A stretch of DNA of 64,000 nt from Psychrobacillus sp040274765 (GCA_040274765.1 JBEMAY010000006.1:11569-75568), one strand, 5' to 3'. Positions 1 through 9,291 are shown, counted from the first letter of the stretch. Numbers and translations are program-made. Notes: generated by a model not told the origin, from the letters alone.

Positions 1-1
1 C

Positions 2-517
2 GCTTCAGATTTGAAAGAAATTAGCTTACACCTTAAAAATTACGAGACAGCTGGGGATACATTAATTCATGATTTGATCGTTATGTTAAACAAATCATTT
101 ATGACTCCAATTGAACGTGAGGATATTCTGGAACTAGCTATACGAATGGATGACATTCTAGACGGAATTGACAATTTTACGGCACACCTTGAAATGTTCA
201 CATTAGTGGAAATCGATGAGTCAATGCGTACATTCCTAGGCTATATTGTTAAGAGTACCGATGAGATTGTAAAAGCGATGGAGCTATTAGCTCAAAAGAA
301 ATTGCTTAAAATGCATGAGCATTCCATTCTGATCAAGGATTATGAGCGTAAATGTGATGAGGTACTTCGTACTTCGATCAAGCAGCTTTTCTTAAACGAA
401 AAAGATCCGATTCGTATTATTCAATTTAAGGATATTTACGAGCAATTAGAAGATATCGCAGATTATTGTCAAAACGTAGCAAATACGCTTGAAACAATTA
501 TTATGCGTAACGCGTAG
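2..517 (+). CDS. DUF47 / PhoU-like protein (YkaA type), 5' end outside window
   Basis: The reading frame is open from the left edge, so the first residues lie outside the window. The TTG at position 11 is internal and is not the true start. What is visible (about 171 residues) is a charged, all-helical protein ending in ANTLETIIMRNA, which closely resembles the C-terminal five-sixths of the roughly 205-residue Bacillus YkaA/DUF47 family. DUF47 proteins are PhoU-like cytoplasmic helical bundles, usually encoded directly before a low-affinity phosphate permease and thought to modulate it. Here the pit gene starts 11 bases after the stop, which fits one transcript. The regulatory role is family inference. 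Confidence 0.9.
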   Translation, partial: ASDLKEISLHLKNYETAGDTLIHDLIVMLNKSFMTPIEREDILELAIRMDDILDGIDNFTAHLEMFTLVEIDESMRTFLGYIVKSTDEIVKAMELLAQKKLLKMHEHSILIKDYERKCDEVLRTSIKQLFLNEKDPIRIIQFKDIYEQLEDIADYCQNVANTLETIIMRNA

Positions 518-528
518 GAGCTTTCATT

Positions 529-1527
529 ATGGATACTATTTTTATATTAACCATCTTAGTTGTATTTTTTGCTCTTGCCTTTGACTTTATCAATGGTTTC
601 CATGATACTGCTAATGCTATTGCAACTTCTGTTTCAACAAGAGCTTTAAAACCAAAAGTTGCTGTTTATATGGCAGCTATTATGAACTTTGTAGGGGCTT
701 TAACGTTTACAGGGGTTGCAAAAACAATTACTAAGGATATAGTTGATCCCTTTACACTTCAAAATGGTTCACTAATTATTTTGGCCGCTTTACTTTCAGC
801 GATTATTTGGAACTTAGTTACCTGGTATTATGGAATTCCATCAAGTTCTTCTCATACCTTAATCGGTTCTATTGCAGGGGCAGCTATCTCTGCTGCAGGA
901 TTTGGAGTTTTAAATTATGATGGTTTTACTAATATCTTGATAGCGCTAGTTTTATCTCCATTTCTTGCATTAGCAGTCGGATTTTTAATGATGTCTCTAT
1001 TTAAAGTGATTTTTAAAAGAGGAAGCCTTTATGGTACAAACAAAAGATTTCGTATTTTCCAAATAGGAACAGCCGCACTTCAAGCGTTTACTCACGGTAC
1101 AAATGATGCCCAAAAAGCAATGGGTATTATTACGATGGCTCTGATTGCCGCTCAATGGCAAGCTACAGATGACATTCAACTATGGGTACGTATAGCAGCA
1201 GCTGCAGCTATGGGTATTGGTACTTCTATTGGTGGTTATAAAATTATTAAAACAGTTGGCGGTAAAATTATGAAGATTCGTCCTATTAACGGGGCGGCTG
1301 CTGACTTATCCTCTGCTATGATTATTTTTGGTGCTACTACTATTCACTTACCTGTTTCTACAACTCACGTTATTTCATCCGCTATTATGGGTGTTGGGGC
1401 AGCTCAACGTGTGAAGGGTGTTAAATGGGGAGTCGCTAAAAAAATAGTCTTAACATGGATTATTACTTTACCTATATCTGCTTTAGTTGCAGCTATTATC
1501 TTCCAATTCTTAAATTTATTCTTTTAA
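529..1527 (+). CDS. pit: Inorganic phosphate transporter, Pit/PHO4 family
   Basis: A 332-residue integral membrane protein, close to the usual Gram-positive Pit length. The duplicated PHO4 signature is visible: GFHDTANAIATSV near residues 23-35 and HGTNDAQKAMG near 189-199. Serine-rich re-entrant segments follow each half (PSSSSH near 104-109 and a PVSTTH match in the second half). Pit proteins import phosphate, usually as a metal-phosphate complex, with protons. The start ATG follows a GGAG site in a short gap after the DUF47 gene, so the two are probably co-transcribed. A strong bidirectional terminator follows. Only the exact substrate preference is uncertain. Confidence 0.95.
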   Translation: MDTIFILTILVVFFALAFDFINGFHDTANAIATSVSTRALKPKVAVYMAAIMNFVGALTFTGVAKTITKDIVDPFTLQNGSLIILAALLSAIIWNLVTWYYGIPSSSSHTLIGSIAGAAISAAGFGVLNYDGFTNILIALVLSPFLALAVGFLMMSLFKVIFKRGSLYGTNKRFRIFQIGTAALQAFTHGTNDAQKAMGIITMALIAAQWQATDDIQLWVRIAAAAAMGIGTSIGGYKIIKTVGGKIMKIRPINGAAADLSSAMIIFGATTIHLPVSTTHVISSAIMGVGAAQRVKGVKWGVAKKIVLTWIITLPISALVAAIIFQFLNLFF

Positions 1528-1535
1528 ATAATATT

Positions 1536-1567
1536 AAAACCTCGTAATTGAATACGAGGTTTTTTCT
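1536..1567. terminator. Bidirectional intrinsic terminator between pit and the pentapeptide gene
   Basis: The arms AACCTCGTA and TACGAGGTT flank a short loop. A T-run follows on the plus strand and an A-run precedes the hairpin, so it can serve both convergent genes. Confidence 0.85.
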
Positions 1568-1568
1568 T

Positions 1569-2201
1569 TTACTCTTTTATAATTATTCCTAATGACTTGG
1601 CGAATCCTATTGCTTGTTCCATAGAAACTGTACAGCCCTTTAAATCCTCTAGTGATACTAATAGGTTTTCATATGTAGTATTACTTAAGTCGACGCCATC
1701 CAAAGATGTGTCCGTAAAGTTCGCCTCATCTATCTCACATGCTTCAAATTCTACCTGTTGTAAAGTGGAATCAATAAAGTCTGCATGATTTAATGTACTC
1801 TTATTAAAAGATACTTTTTTTAGCTTAGCAAAGCTTAAATTAAGGTAGTTTGCATGGTTTTCGAACACTCTTACATCTGTTAGCCTTGCATCCGCAAAAT
1901 TTGCTCCAAAGAGCTTACATCCTATGAATTCTACTCGATGAAATATCACCTGTTCCATTACGACATTCGAAAGATCACACTTTTCAAAAATGCAATCTAT
2001 AAATTCCACTTGGTTAAAATGTAAATCCACAAAGGAGGCTTGTTTGAAAAGTACTTGATCAAAAATTATTTTACCTTCTACTTCTTCGATGCCTTCAAGT
2101 GAACAAACAGTAGCATTTGAAATATAATAATCCTCTTGTAGAGCTTCATGTAAGTTGATTTTCTCTGGGTTCTCGTTACATTTGGGAGATGTGATTTTCA
2201 C
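1569..2201 (-). CDS. Pentapeptide-repeat protein
   Basis: A 210-residue soluble protein. Its central part (about residues 45-185) has the A(D/N)LXX-like periodicity of pentapeptide repeats, for example ANFADARLTDV, LNHADFIDSTL and ANFTDTSLDGVDLS, which fold as a right-handed quadrilateral beta helix. There is no signal peptide and no membrane segment, so it should be cytoplasmic. Some family members protect DNA gyrase from quinolones (Qnr/MfpA), but most have no known function and nothing here assigns one. The start is an ATG preceded by a GAAGGAGG-type site. It stands alone, convergent with pit. Confidence 0.85.
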   Translation of the reverse strand: MKITSPKCNENPEKINLHEALQEDYYISNATVCSLEGIEEVEGKIIFDQVLFKQASFVDLHFNQVEFIDCIFEKCDLSNVVMEQVIFHRVEFIGCKLFGANFADARLTDVRVFENHANYLNLSFAKLKKVSFNKSTLNHADFIDSTLQQVEFEACEIDEANFTDTSLDGVDLSNTTYENLLVSLEDLKGCTVSMEQAIGFAKSLGIIIKE

Positions 2202-2354
2202 TTATATTCCTCCTTCAATAATTTTTCTTTTATCATAGCATTATATTAGCAGTTAAACTCGCTTTCCATTACAATAAAAAGGAAACTCTACCACTGAGAT
2301 TGGTATTACCTTGAGAGCTATATGACTACTGTGCTTTACCTAAGGAGGAAATGT

Positions 2355-4487
2355 ATGAAATTTTTAGCTAACCTAGTGACACGCCATTATAAAGTCACTT
2401 TGGGAGTTTGGATCATCCTGTTTGTGGCTCTTGCTTTTTTTGCTTTACGTCTTCCATCTTTACTTGAGGGTGACGGCTTCAAAATGGATGGAGAACACCA
2501 GCAAGTAATGGATGAACTGACGGAAACCTTTGATTTACCCGCTGAGACACTCTTCGTCGTATTTGAAAACACATCCGACCAAACAATTCAGGATACGTTA
2601 AATGATATAGAAAACTTAAAAACAGTGAAAGACATCCAATCGCCCTTAGAGGATTCTACTCTCTATAAGGAAAATGTATCATACGCAATGTTACACTTTA
2701 ACACGGATACAGAGAACATGTCAGAGGTTGTTGACGACATTCGACAAGCTATCGGAAATGAAAAGGGTGTCACTTTAACTGGCGCCGCTGCCATCAACAA
2801 GGATATTAATTCTGCAAGTCAAAAGGACTTAGCTAGTGCAGAAGCAATCGGTCTTCCAATTGCCCTGATTGTTCTGCTCCTAGCATTTGGTAGTGTAGTT
2901 GCCGCGCTAGTACCTATTGCAGTTGGTATTGTCACAGTAGTTTCAGCACTCGGGGTTATGACATTCTTTGGCGAAGCGATGGACTTATCTATTTTTGTCC
3001 TAAACATAGTTCCCATGCTCGGGCTTGCATTAAGTATTGATTTTGCTTTATTGCTCATTAATCGTTATAAAGAAGAGCTTACCGAGAAATCTGTTGTAGA
3101 GGCTGTCCAAATCTCTATAAAAACAGCTGGTCGTTCTATTATTTTCTCTGCACTCTGTGTGTTTATCGGGCTTGGCGCCATGTTTGTATTAGAAGTAGAG
3201 ATTTTTCAGAACATTGCTCTTGGTGGCATGCTTGTCGTCGCTATGGCAGTATTGGGTTCTATTACCCTATTACCAGCTTTACTGATGGTATTAGGACACC
3301 GTATTAATAAATGGACCATTCTGCGTGTGAAGCCTGGTGCCTCTACCAAATGGAGAAACTTTGCCTCCTTTGTTATGAAGCGACCTGTTACCTTGATCAT
3401 TGTAGCTTTAGTATTGCTAGGGATTGGTATAATTCCAGTAAAAGAAATGACATTAACCATTCCATCCGTAGAATCTCTTCCTAAGGACTATGATTCCCGT
3501 CAAGCATATGAAGTGATGGAGGATGAGTTTAATATGGGAGACCAGTCTACGATCTACATGATTGCTGATCGACCAGGTGGCTGGGAAAATACAGATGGAC
3601 TAAATACTATGAAAAATATTGAAGAGCAGCTTTTGAAGGATCCTGATGTTAAATCAGTAGATACTGTCTTTTCGGCTAGTGAAATATCTAGCGTTGAGCA
3701 ATGGGAACAAAGCATGTTGATTCCGGATTTATCTGGTCAGCTCACTCCATTATTGGAGACCTTTGTCCAAGATGACAAATTAATGATCCCTGTTACATTA
3801 GGGCTTAATGGCTCCTCTGATGAAGCCCAGGATTGGGCAAGAGAATGGGCCGACAAGGATATTGGTACAGATTTTCTAATAGGTGGTCACCCTAAGTTTA
3901 ACCAAGAAATATTTGATGAAATTTTTGATAAGGTCGGTATTTTGCTAGGGATTATATTGGGCTCTACTTTCATCATACTAACCATTGCCTTCCGCTCAGT
4001 GCTCATTCCTTTAAAAGCAATTATTATGAATGTAATTGGCTTGGCCTCCACATTCGGAATACTTGTTTATATATTTCAGTACGGCCATTTTGGGTTAGAG
4101 GAAACGACCATCGCCTTAATAATTCCAGTCATTGTTTTTAGTTTAGTGTTTGGTTTAAGTATGGACTACGAGGTATTTCTCATTTCCCGTATTCAAGAGG
4201 AGTATATGAAGCATCATAATAATACGAAAGCAACTGTAGATGGATTAACTTCCACTAGTAAAATAATTACCTCTGCTGCATTAATTATGATTGTAATTAC
4301 TGGTGCCTTTGCCTTCACAGAGGTTATGCCAGTCAAACAAATCGGTATCGGAATAGCTATAGCGGTCGCTATCGATGCTTCCATTATACGCTTGCTATTA
4401 GTTCCAAGCTTGATGAAGCTTTTTGGTAAATGGAACTGGTGGCTGCCTTTTAGAAAGGGACCATACAAAGCCAAGAACTTTCATTAA
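2355..4487 (+). CDS. MMPL-family RND-like exporter
   Basis: About 710 residues with two copies of the MMPL layout: one membrane segment, an extracytoplasmic domain of about 130 residues, then five membrane segments, repeated once. The motifs SIDFALLLINRYKEE (first half) and SMDYEVFLISRIQEE (second half) are the conserved Asp-Tyr/Phe transport motifs of MMPL/YdfJ proteins that use the proton gradient. The start is set at 2355 because AAGGAGG lies six bases upstream. An in-frame ATG 33 bases earlier has no such site. The cargo is unknown; relatives export lipids or drugs. It is a single-gene unit closed by a strong terminator. Confidence 0.9.
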   Translation: MKFLANLVTRHYKVTLGVWIILFVALAFFALRLPSLLEGDGFKMDGEHQQVMDELTETFDLPAETLFVVFENTSDQTIQDTLNDIENLKTVKDIQSPLEDSTLYKENVSYAMLHFNTDTENMSEVVDDIRQAIGNEKGVTLTGAAAINKDINSASQKDLASAEAIGLPIALIVLLLAFGSVVAALVPIAVGIVTVVSALGVMTFFGEAMDLSIFVLNIVPMLGLALSIDFALLLINRYKEELTEKSVVEAVQISIKTAGRSIIFSALCVFIGLGAMFVLEVEIFQNIALGGMLVVAMAVLGSITLLPALLMVLGHRINKWTILRVKPGASTKWRNFASFVMKRPVTLIIVALVLLGIGIIPVKEMTLTIPSVESLPKDYDSRQAYEVMEDEFNMGDQSTIYMIADRPGGWENTDGLNTMKNIEEQLLKDPDVKSVDTVFSASEISSVEQWEQSMLIPDLSGQLTPLLETFVQDDKLMIPVTLGLNGSSDEAQDWAREWADKDIGTDFLIGGHPKFNQEIFDEIFDKVGILLGIILGSTFIILTIAFRSVLIPLKAIIMNVIGLASTFGILVYIFQYGHFGLEETTIALIIPVIVFSLVFGLSMDYEVFLISRIQEEYMKHHNNTKATVDGLTSTSKIITSAALIMIVITGAFAFTEVMPVKQIGIGIAIAVAIDASIIRLLLVPSLMKLFGKWNWWLPFRKGPYKAKNFH

Positions 4488-4523
4488 ACATTGAAGTACT
4501 AATCTTTATAGAAACCTGAATAC

Positions 4524-4566
4524 AACAAAGCCTAGTAGAAATTATACTCTACTAGGCTTTGTTTTA
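4524..4566. terminator. Strong bidirectional terminator
   Basis: A stem of about 16 bp has arms beginning AACAAAGCCTAGTAGA and its complement, with a T-rich tail on the plus strand. It separates the convergent MMPL and MhqD-like genes. Confidence 0.85.
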
Positions 4567-4599
4567 GGTTAAAATCTCCGGGTAAGTCTACTAATTTCT

Positions 4600-5205
4600 T
4601 TAGAGGTTTGCTTTATACCATTCTTTTGCAGCTTGTACTTCGCTTTGTGTTAACTGATGACCGTAATCGTGCCAGTGCATTTCCACACTAGCACCTGCAT
4701 TTTGCAATAAGTCCCTTAGCTCTTCAGATTCAGCTGCTGGACACATAAAATCATTCTTCCCTGCCCCAATGAACACAGGAGTACCTGACATGCCTGGTAC
4801 CTCTACTCCACGTCTCGGCACCATCGGATGATGGAGAATCGCACCTTTTAAGACATCGTTATATTCAAACAAAAGGTTTCCTGCAATATTAGCTCCATTC
4901 GAATAACCAATCGCTACTACTTGATCACGGTCAAAATTATAGGTTTGAGCTGCTTCATCTAGGAAATTTTTTAATTCCACTGTACGAGCCTGTAAGTCCT
5001 CCAGATCAAAAACCCCTTCTGCAAGACGTTTAAAGAATCGGGGCATTCCATTTTCTAATACACTCCCTCGTACACTTAGGATATTAGCTGAGCTATCTAT
5101 CTCTTTACCCAATCCAACTAAATCATGCTCATTACCACCTGTACCATGCAATAACAATAAGGTCGGTCTCGAAGAATCCTCTCCTTGAAAAAATAAATGC
5201 TTCAT
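4600..5205 (-). CDS. mhqD: Carboxylesterase/phospholipase-like hydrolase, MhqD type
   Basis: A 201-residue alpha/beta hydrolase without a signal peptide. It has HGTGGNEHD near residue 20 (oxyanion-hole loop), the nucleophile elbow GYSNG with Ser102, an acid in GKNDF (Asp152) and the histidine in YGHQL (His183). Length and motifs match the MhqD/YcaA-like carboxylesterases of Bacillus. In B. subtilis mhqD belongs to the MhqR regulon, which responds to quinones and other thiol-reactive electrophiles. A matching MhqR-type operator lies just upstream (5221-5240), which is strong independent support for the name. The hydrolysed substrate is not known from sequence. Confidence 0.88.
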   Translation of the reverse strand: MKHLFFQGEDSSRPTLLLLHGTGGNEHDLVGLGKEIDSSANILSVRGSVLENGMPRFFKRLAEGVFDLEDLQARTVELKNFLDEAAQTYNFDRDQVVAIGYSNGANIAGNLLFEYNDVLKGAILHHPMVPRRGVEVPGMSGTPVFIGAGKNDFMCPAAESEELRDLLQNAGASVEMHWHDYGHQLTQSEVQAAKEWYKANL

Positions 5206-5220
5206 AATTAAAGCTCCTTT

Positions 5221-5240
5221 TTATCTCGAATTTGAGATAA
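5221..5240 (-). promoter_or_regulatory. MhqR-type operator
   Basis: TTATCTCGAATTTGAGATAA is a 20-bp palindrome (TTATCTC, six-base centre, GAGATAA) located 15 bp upstream of the mhqD-like start. It matches the published MhqR box (ATCTcgaattcgAGAT) as I recall it. Binding by a MarR-type MhqR repressor and induction by quinone stress is therefore the likely control. No mhqR gene is in the window. Confidence 0.72.
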
Positions 5241-5278
5241 TTATAGCCAACATATATTTTCTCGTCAAATAATGCGCA

Positions 5279-6298
5279 TCATCTTGTTTCTAATAATTCT
5301 TTCAGCTTTTGTGGTTCATCTACCCGGATGGCAAACTGCGTAACTACTTTTTCCTTCCCCATGAACATTGTAGCCTCTATAGGTTCATGCAAGTGAATCA
5401 AGGCTTGAGGTTCTAATGATTCAAAATCACGGTACATAAATTGAAGGGTATTCTTATCTGGAACTTCCACACCCCACTCTACATTCTTTATCAGATGTAG
5501 CGGTACAACAATTCGAGCACTTAGCCCTTGTGTCACATACAGGTTACCGTTTTTAATCTCTGCGGGGTGTAAACGTGTTACTTGGATATCAGCTAGAAAA
5601 TAGAAAACACTATAAATATTAAAGATCAATAACACAAATGACAGGAGAATCGATTTGTCGTGTAGCCACCAATGGAGTCCAATTGTTTCAATAATAATTG
5701 CATGTATAATCATTACATTAAATGCGATGTAACTTGTTTTTTTATGTAAGGTAATTATATTCGGATGACTGGGAGCTTTCTTTTTCCATGTAAAAATTGC
5801 ATAATAAAACATTAAAAATTCAGAGACGACGATCCTTATAAGAATATTTTGGGTAACTACCTGTTTAATAGAAGGTATGAGACTAAACAATGGCGAAGTG
5901 TTCATATCCGTCATGAAAGCTTTAATTTTGGGGGTTTTATAAATGACTAAAAATATTAAACTCAACTCTGCCAAAATTAAAAGTGCTTCAAAAGCAATTC
6001 CGAGATATAGAATACCTTTAAACGGGGAAAACAATTCGTAAGGTATAAAAAATCTAGCAATAACTAATCCTCCAACCATAAGACCAATTACTTGTTTGAC
6101 GGAAATCTTAAAGGTTGCATAAACGAGTAAAGGAGCAACAATTGCTAAATCTATAAGAGACCCAATAGCAACTCCGCTGGTAAGCTGAAGTGAAAAGAAG
6201 TCCTGCACTTGTGGTCGATATAATAGAAAATTAGAAAGAAGGACAAGCAGCAAAAAAGCTAAGGCTATATTCGCAGTCTGTGTTTTTCGATAAACCAT
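5279..6298 (-). CDS. Polytopic membrane protein with C-terminal soluble domain, function unknown
   Basis: A 339-residue protein I cannot assign to a named family. About seven to eight hydrophobic segments occupy residues 10-260, with a charged loop near 165-190. A hydrophilic tail of about 100 residues follows, beginning around VTRLHPAEIKNGNLYV. The beta-rich pattern of this tail resembles a bacterial PH-like domain, but that is only an impression. The start ATG at 6298 has a GGGGGGA site six to seven bases upstream. It is divergent from adeC and separated from the mhqD operator by 38 bp. Similar proteins sometimes carry an unreliable carotene-oxygenase label, which nothing here supports. Confidence 0.75.
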   Translation of the reverse strand: MVYRKTQTANIALAFLLLVLLSNFLLYRPQVQDFFSLQLTSGVAIGSLIDLAIVAPLLVYATFKISVKQVIGLMVGGLVIARFFIPYELFSPFKGILYLGIAFEALLILAELSLIFLVIYKTPKIKAFMTDMNTSPLFSLIPSIKQVVTQNILIRIVVSEFLMFYYAIFTWKKKAPSHPNIITLHKKTSYIAFNVMIIHAIIIETIGLHWWLHDKSILLSFVLLIFNIYSVFYFLADIQVTRLHPAEIKNGNLYVTQGLSARIVVPLHLIKNVEWGVEVPDKNTLQFMYRDFESLEPQALIHLHEPIEATMFMGKEKVVTQFAIRVDEPQKLKELLETR

Positions 6299-6396
6299 TT
6301 CAATCCCCCCTGTACGTTTATATTTTAATTATAGCTTCCATTATAATCCCAGCACTACTATAATTAATAAAATATTCAAAAAAGGAGCACAAATTT

Positions 6397-8145
6397 GTGA
6401 ACATTAAGGTTGAACAACTAAAAGAAAGAATTCTAGCTTCTCAAGGGAAAGAAAAAGCTGATTTCATTCTTCGCAACGCTAAAATAGCAGATGTATTTTC
6501 ATTAGAATGGAAATTAGCGGACATTGTTGTAACTAACGGTTATATAGTTGCAGTGGATGCAACTGGATCTTTTACAGCAAAGGCTGAGCAAGACGCTAAA
6601 GGTAAATATGTCGTCCCCGGTCTAATTGACGCTCATATACATATCGAATCTTCAATGGTAACCCCATTAGCATTTAGTCGAATCCTCCTTCCACATGGTG
6701 TCACAACAGTTATTACAGACCCTCATGAGATAGCCAATGTCTCCGGTGCTGACGGGATCCAATTTATGATAGATGAATCTTTAAAAAGCGAGATGGATAT
6801 TCATATTATGCTACCCTCTAGCGTCCCAGCCACACCTTTTGAACATGCCGGAGCCGTTTTAAAAGCTAAGGATCTACAACCTTTCTTAACTAAGGAGAAG
6901 GTCCTTGGGTTAGCTGAAGTGATGGATTCCCCTGCTGTCCTTTCGGGAGATCCTGATATGTTAGACAAGATTGCAATGGCCCTTGAAGCTAATGTTCCTA
7001 TAGATGGTCACGGTGCTGGACTTAATCCAAATCAAATTAGGGGATACCGAGTGGCAGGTATTCATACTGATCATGAATGTGTTACGGCAGAAGAAGCATT
7101 AAATCGAGTAGCACAAGGGATGTATGTTTTAATTCGGGAAGGCTCTGCTGCTAAAAATTTAAGAGATGTACTACCCGCTGTCAATTCACAAAATGCACGT
7201 CGATTTATGTTTTGTACAGATGATAAGCATTTGGATGAATTGATAGACGAAGGAAGCATCGACCATGCCATACGTTTAGCGATCAAAGAAGGAATGGAAC
7301 CATTACAAGCAATTCAATTAGCAACATTAAATGCCGCTGAATGCTACAAGTTGTACAACAAAGGTGCCATAGCTCCAGGTTTCATTGCAGACTTTTTTAT
7401 GGTTGATAGCCTAGAATCCTTTCGTGCCATTTCAGTCTGGAAGAATGGACTCAAGATTGCTGAAGATAACAAAATGCTAAAAGTAAATGTTTCCGAGGAT
7501 TACTTACCCCAACATATTACAAATACTGTTTCATTACCAGCACTGTCCGTTACTGATTTTGCTATCCCAATAACAAATAATGGGGTAGCACATATAATAG
7601 AAATAATACCTAATCAAATTACAACTCGTAAAAAAGTTCAAAAGATCCCTGTTTCCAAAGGTTTTTTTACTCCATGTACAGAGCAAGATTTACTTAAGCT
7701 AGCAGTAATTGAGCGACATCAAGCATCCGGCAATATCGGTCTTGGAATTGTGAATGGGTTTGGTATCAAAAAGGGTGCAGTTGCAACTACGATTGCCCAT
7801 GATTCCCATAATATGATTGTACTTGGTACAAACGATGAGGATATGCTTGCAGCGTGTAAACATTTAGAGAGTATTCAAGGTGGAGTTGTAATTATAGAAG
7901 CAGGAAAGGTACTAGCTTCTCTCTCCTTACCTATAGCAGGCTTAATGTCCGATAAACCTGCTAGTCAAACTGCTAATGAGTTAAAATATTTACACGATTC
8001 ATTGGAATCTATTCACCCTAATTTAGAATTTCATTTACTTTTAACCTTATCGTTCGTAAGCTTACCTGTCATACCAGAGCTAAAGTTAACTGATAAGGGT
8101 CTTTTTGATGTAATTGCCTATAAGCACATTCCAATTCAAGCATAA
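6397..8145 (+). CDS. ade: Adenine deaminase
   Basis: A 582-residue amidohydrolase-fold enzyme, the length of Bacillus AdeC. It converts adenine to hypoxanthine and ammonia in purine salvage. Metal and substrate motifs are present: DAHIHIES (His80, His82), TDPHEIANV, GHGAG, HTDHE and FCTDDKH. The C-terminal domain has the usual IERH and TTIAHDSHN segments. The start is GTG at 6397 with AAAGGAG upstream. It stands alone, and I saw no purine riboswitch in the 98-bp upstream gap. It is ended by a strong terminator. Confidence 0.95.
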   Translation: MNIKVEQLKERILASQGKEKADFILRNAKIADVFSLEWKLADIVVTNGYIVAVDATGSFTAKAEQDAKGKYVVPGLIDAHIHIESSMVTPLAFSRILLPHGVTTVITDPHEIANVSGADGIQFMIDESLKSEMDIHIMLPSSVPATPFEHAGAVLKAKDLQPFLTKEKVLGLAEVMDSPAVLSGDPDMLDKIAMALEANVPIDGHGAGLNPNQIRGYRVAGIHTDHECVTAEEALNRVAQGMYVLIREGSAAKNLRDVLPAVNSQNARRFMFCTDDKHLDELIDEGSIDHAIRLAIKEGMEPLQAIQLATLNAAECYKLYNKGAIAPGFIADFFMVDSLESFRAISVWKNGLKIAEDNKMLKVNVSEDYLPQHITNTVSLPALSVTDFAIPITNNGVAHIIEIIPNQITTRKKVQKIPVSKGFFTPCTEQDLLKLAVIERHQASGNIGLGIVNGFGIKKGAVATTIAHDSHNMIVLGTNDEDMLAACKHLESIQGGVVIIEAGKVLASLSLPIAGLMSDKPASQTANELKYLHDSLESIHPNLEFHLLLTLSFVSLPVIPELKLTDKGLFDVIAYKHIPIQA

Positions 8146-8249
8146 CTTAAACATTAGTTTTTTAACTTAATATATAACTTCCCGTGTAAGTACAATGAAT
8201 GGGTAATTGGATTACATATCTATTGTTGCAATTTCACCTACATTATTTA

Positions 8250-8291
8250 AAAAAATTCTCCATAGTTAGAAGCACTATGGAGAATTTTTTT
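8250..8291. terminator. Bidirectional terminator
   Basis: A perfect stem, AAAATTCTCCATAG with CTATGGAGAATTTT, is flanked by A- and T-runs. It serves adenine deaminase and the convergent DUF3221-like gene. Confidence 0.88.
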
Positions 8292-8665
8292 TATTCTTCT
8301 ATTTTCTCAATCGTTTTAGCTTCACCTGATGCTGGATGAGATTCCTTTAGGGATTCATATCCGACTTTAACTAGATCATACAATTCTAACTCATTGCGCT
8401 GAGCCATCGAAATACTAAACCAAGTAGCACCCTTCCCAGCTTCCATTGCTTCTTCTACCGATAAATTGCGAGCTTCCTCTTCACTTAAATCTTCAACAAC
8501 AAGTATTCCACTGTCCTTCGTGTCGATAATAATACCAGTAATATAGCCAACTGGCTGTGCTTGAGTAGGATTATCCTCAAAGAAGTTCATTATGAAGTAA
8601 AAGGTCGTTCCAATTGCAATGAGTAAAATTCCAATAATAATTGCGACAGTTGTTTTACCTTTCAT
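8291..8665 (-). CDS. Membrane-anchored DUF3221-like protein
   Basis: A 124-residue protein. One N-terminal membrane helix (about residues 6-28) is followed by a small extracytoplasmic domain. That domain has GYITGII, ILVVED, ATWFSIS, KVGY and SHPASGEAK, the spacing expected for the small beta-barrel DUF3221 (YobA-like) family. Function is unknown in the family. It starts 12 bp after the stop of the upstream 156-residue gene and is probably co-transcribed with it. Confidence 0.7.
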   Translation of the reverse strand: MKGKTTVAIIIGILLIAIGTTFYFIMNFFEDNPTQAQPVGYITGIIIDTKDSGILVVEDLSEEEARNLSVEEAMEAGKGATWFSISMAQRNELELYDLVKVGYESLKESHPASGEAKTIEKIEE

Positions 8666-8677
8666 ACAAAAACCTCC

Positions 8678-9148
8678 TTATCTTTTTGCAGTAAGACGGA
8701 AGCCTTCTTCTAAAAGATATGCTTTTGCTTCATTGTAGGTGCCAAAGCTCTCCTCTAGGTTATAGCCATGGTAGACATTCCAAAGAGTATCTTCTTGTAA
8801 AAGAGTTAGCTTAGAGCTTTCTTTGTTTGTCCATTCCTCCTCAACTTCTTCATCGATCAATTCCTCTTCCTCAGTCGCTAAGTAGGCAATTGAGTCTTGA
8901 ATCATTTGGCGCAGCTCATCTGCTGATACTTCTCGAATATTAACTAATCCTTTTTCTTTTGCTTCATATTGTGGAAGGTCTCCTACATACACGAAGCCAT
9001 TCCCATTAGGATGTAAGTGATAGATTACAGTTGTTTTATCATATAAGCTTTTTTCATAATGGTAGTTAACTCGCTTCATCGATACTTCTTTACGAGTTAA
9101 TTCCGGAAACTCTTGAATAATTGCTTCTTTTTCTTCAAATGTTAGCAT
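8678..9148 (-). CDS. Conserved hypothetical cytoplasmic protein
   Basis: 156 residues, no signal peptide or membrane helix. The N-terminal half (to about residue 100) is basic to neutral and contains YHLHPNGNGFVYVGDLP. It is followed by a very acidic stretch near 96-107 (EEEELIDEEVEEEW) and a C-terminal segment LWNVYHGYNLEESFGTYNEAKAYLLEEG that looks like a small alpha/beta module. I do not recognise the family. It leads the two-gene unit with the DUF3221-like gene. Confidence 0.7.
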   Translation of the reverse strand: MLTFEEKEAIIQEFPELTRKEVSMKRVNYHYEKSLYDKTTVIYHLHPNGNGFVYVGDLPQYEAKEKGLVNIREVSADELRQMIQDSIAYLATEEEELIDEEVEEEWTNKESSKLTLLQEDTLWNVYHGYNLEESFGTYNEAKAYLLEEGFRLTAKR

Positions 9149-9198
9149 ATGATTCCTCTTTCTTTTCTTATCTTTAGTATATTATTATAGCATAAATT

Positions 9199-9291
9199 CT
9201 AGCCTCTTCGCGTCCACCACTCCGCTACTATTATAAAACAAATAACAACCGCAATTGCTACTGCAAAAAACCAATCCGGTAAGCTTCCCAA
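9199..9291 (-). CDS. Candidate 30-residue single-pass membrane miniprotein
   Basis: A short frame with a TTG start preceded by AGGGGG at eight bases. It encodes GSLPDWFFAVAIAVV followed by further hydrophobic residues and ends AEWWTRRG. The composition is typical of small membrane proteins: a short polar start, about 18 hydrophobic residues, then WW and a basic end that fits the positive-inside rule. It sits upstream of the 156-residue gene on the same strand. There is no homology evidence, so this is only a candidate. Confidence 0.35.
   Translation of the reverse strand: MGSLPDWFFAVAIAVVICFIIVAEWWTRRG

Noticed and set aside
2322..2354. Upstream in-frame extension of the MMPL gene
   Set aside because: No ribosome site before 2322, while AAGGAGG lies six bases before the ATG at 2355.
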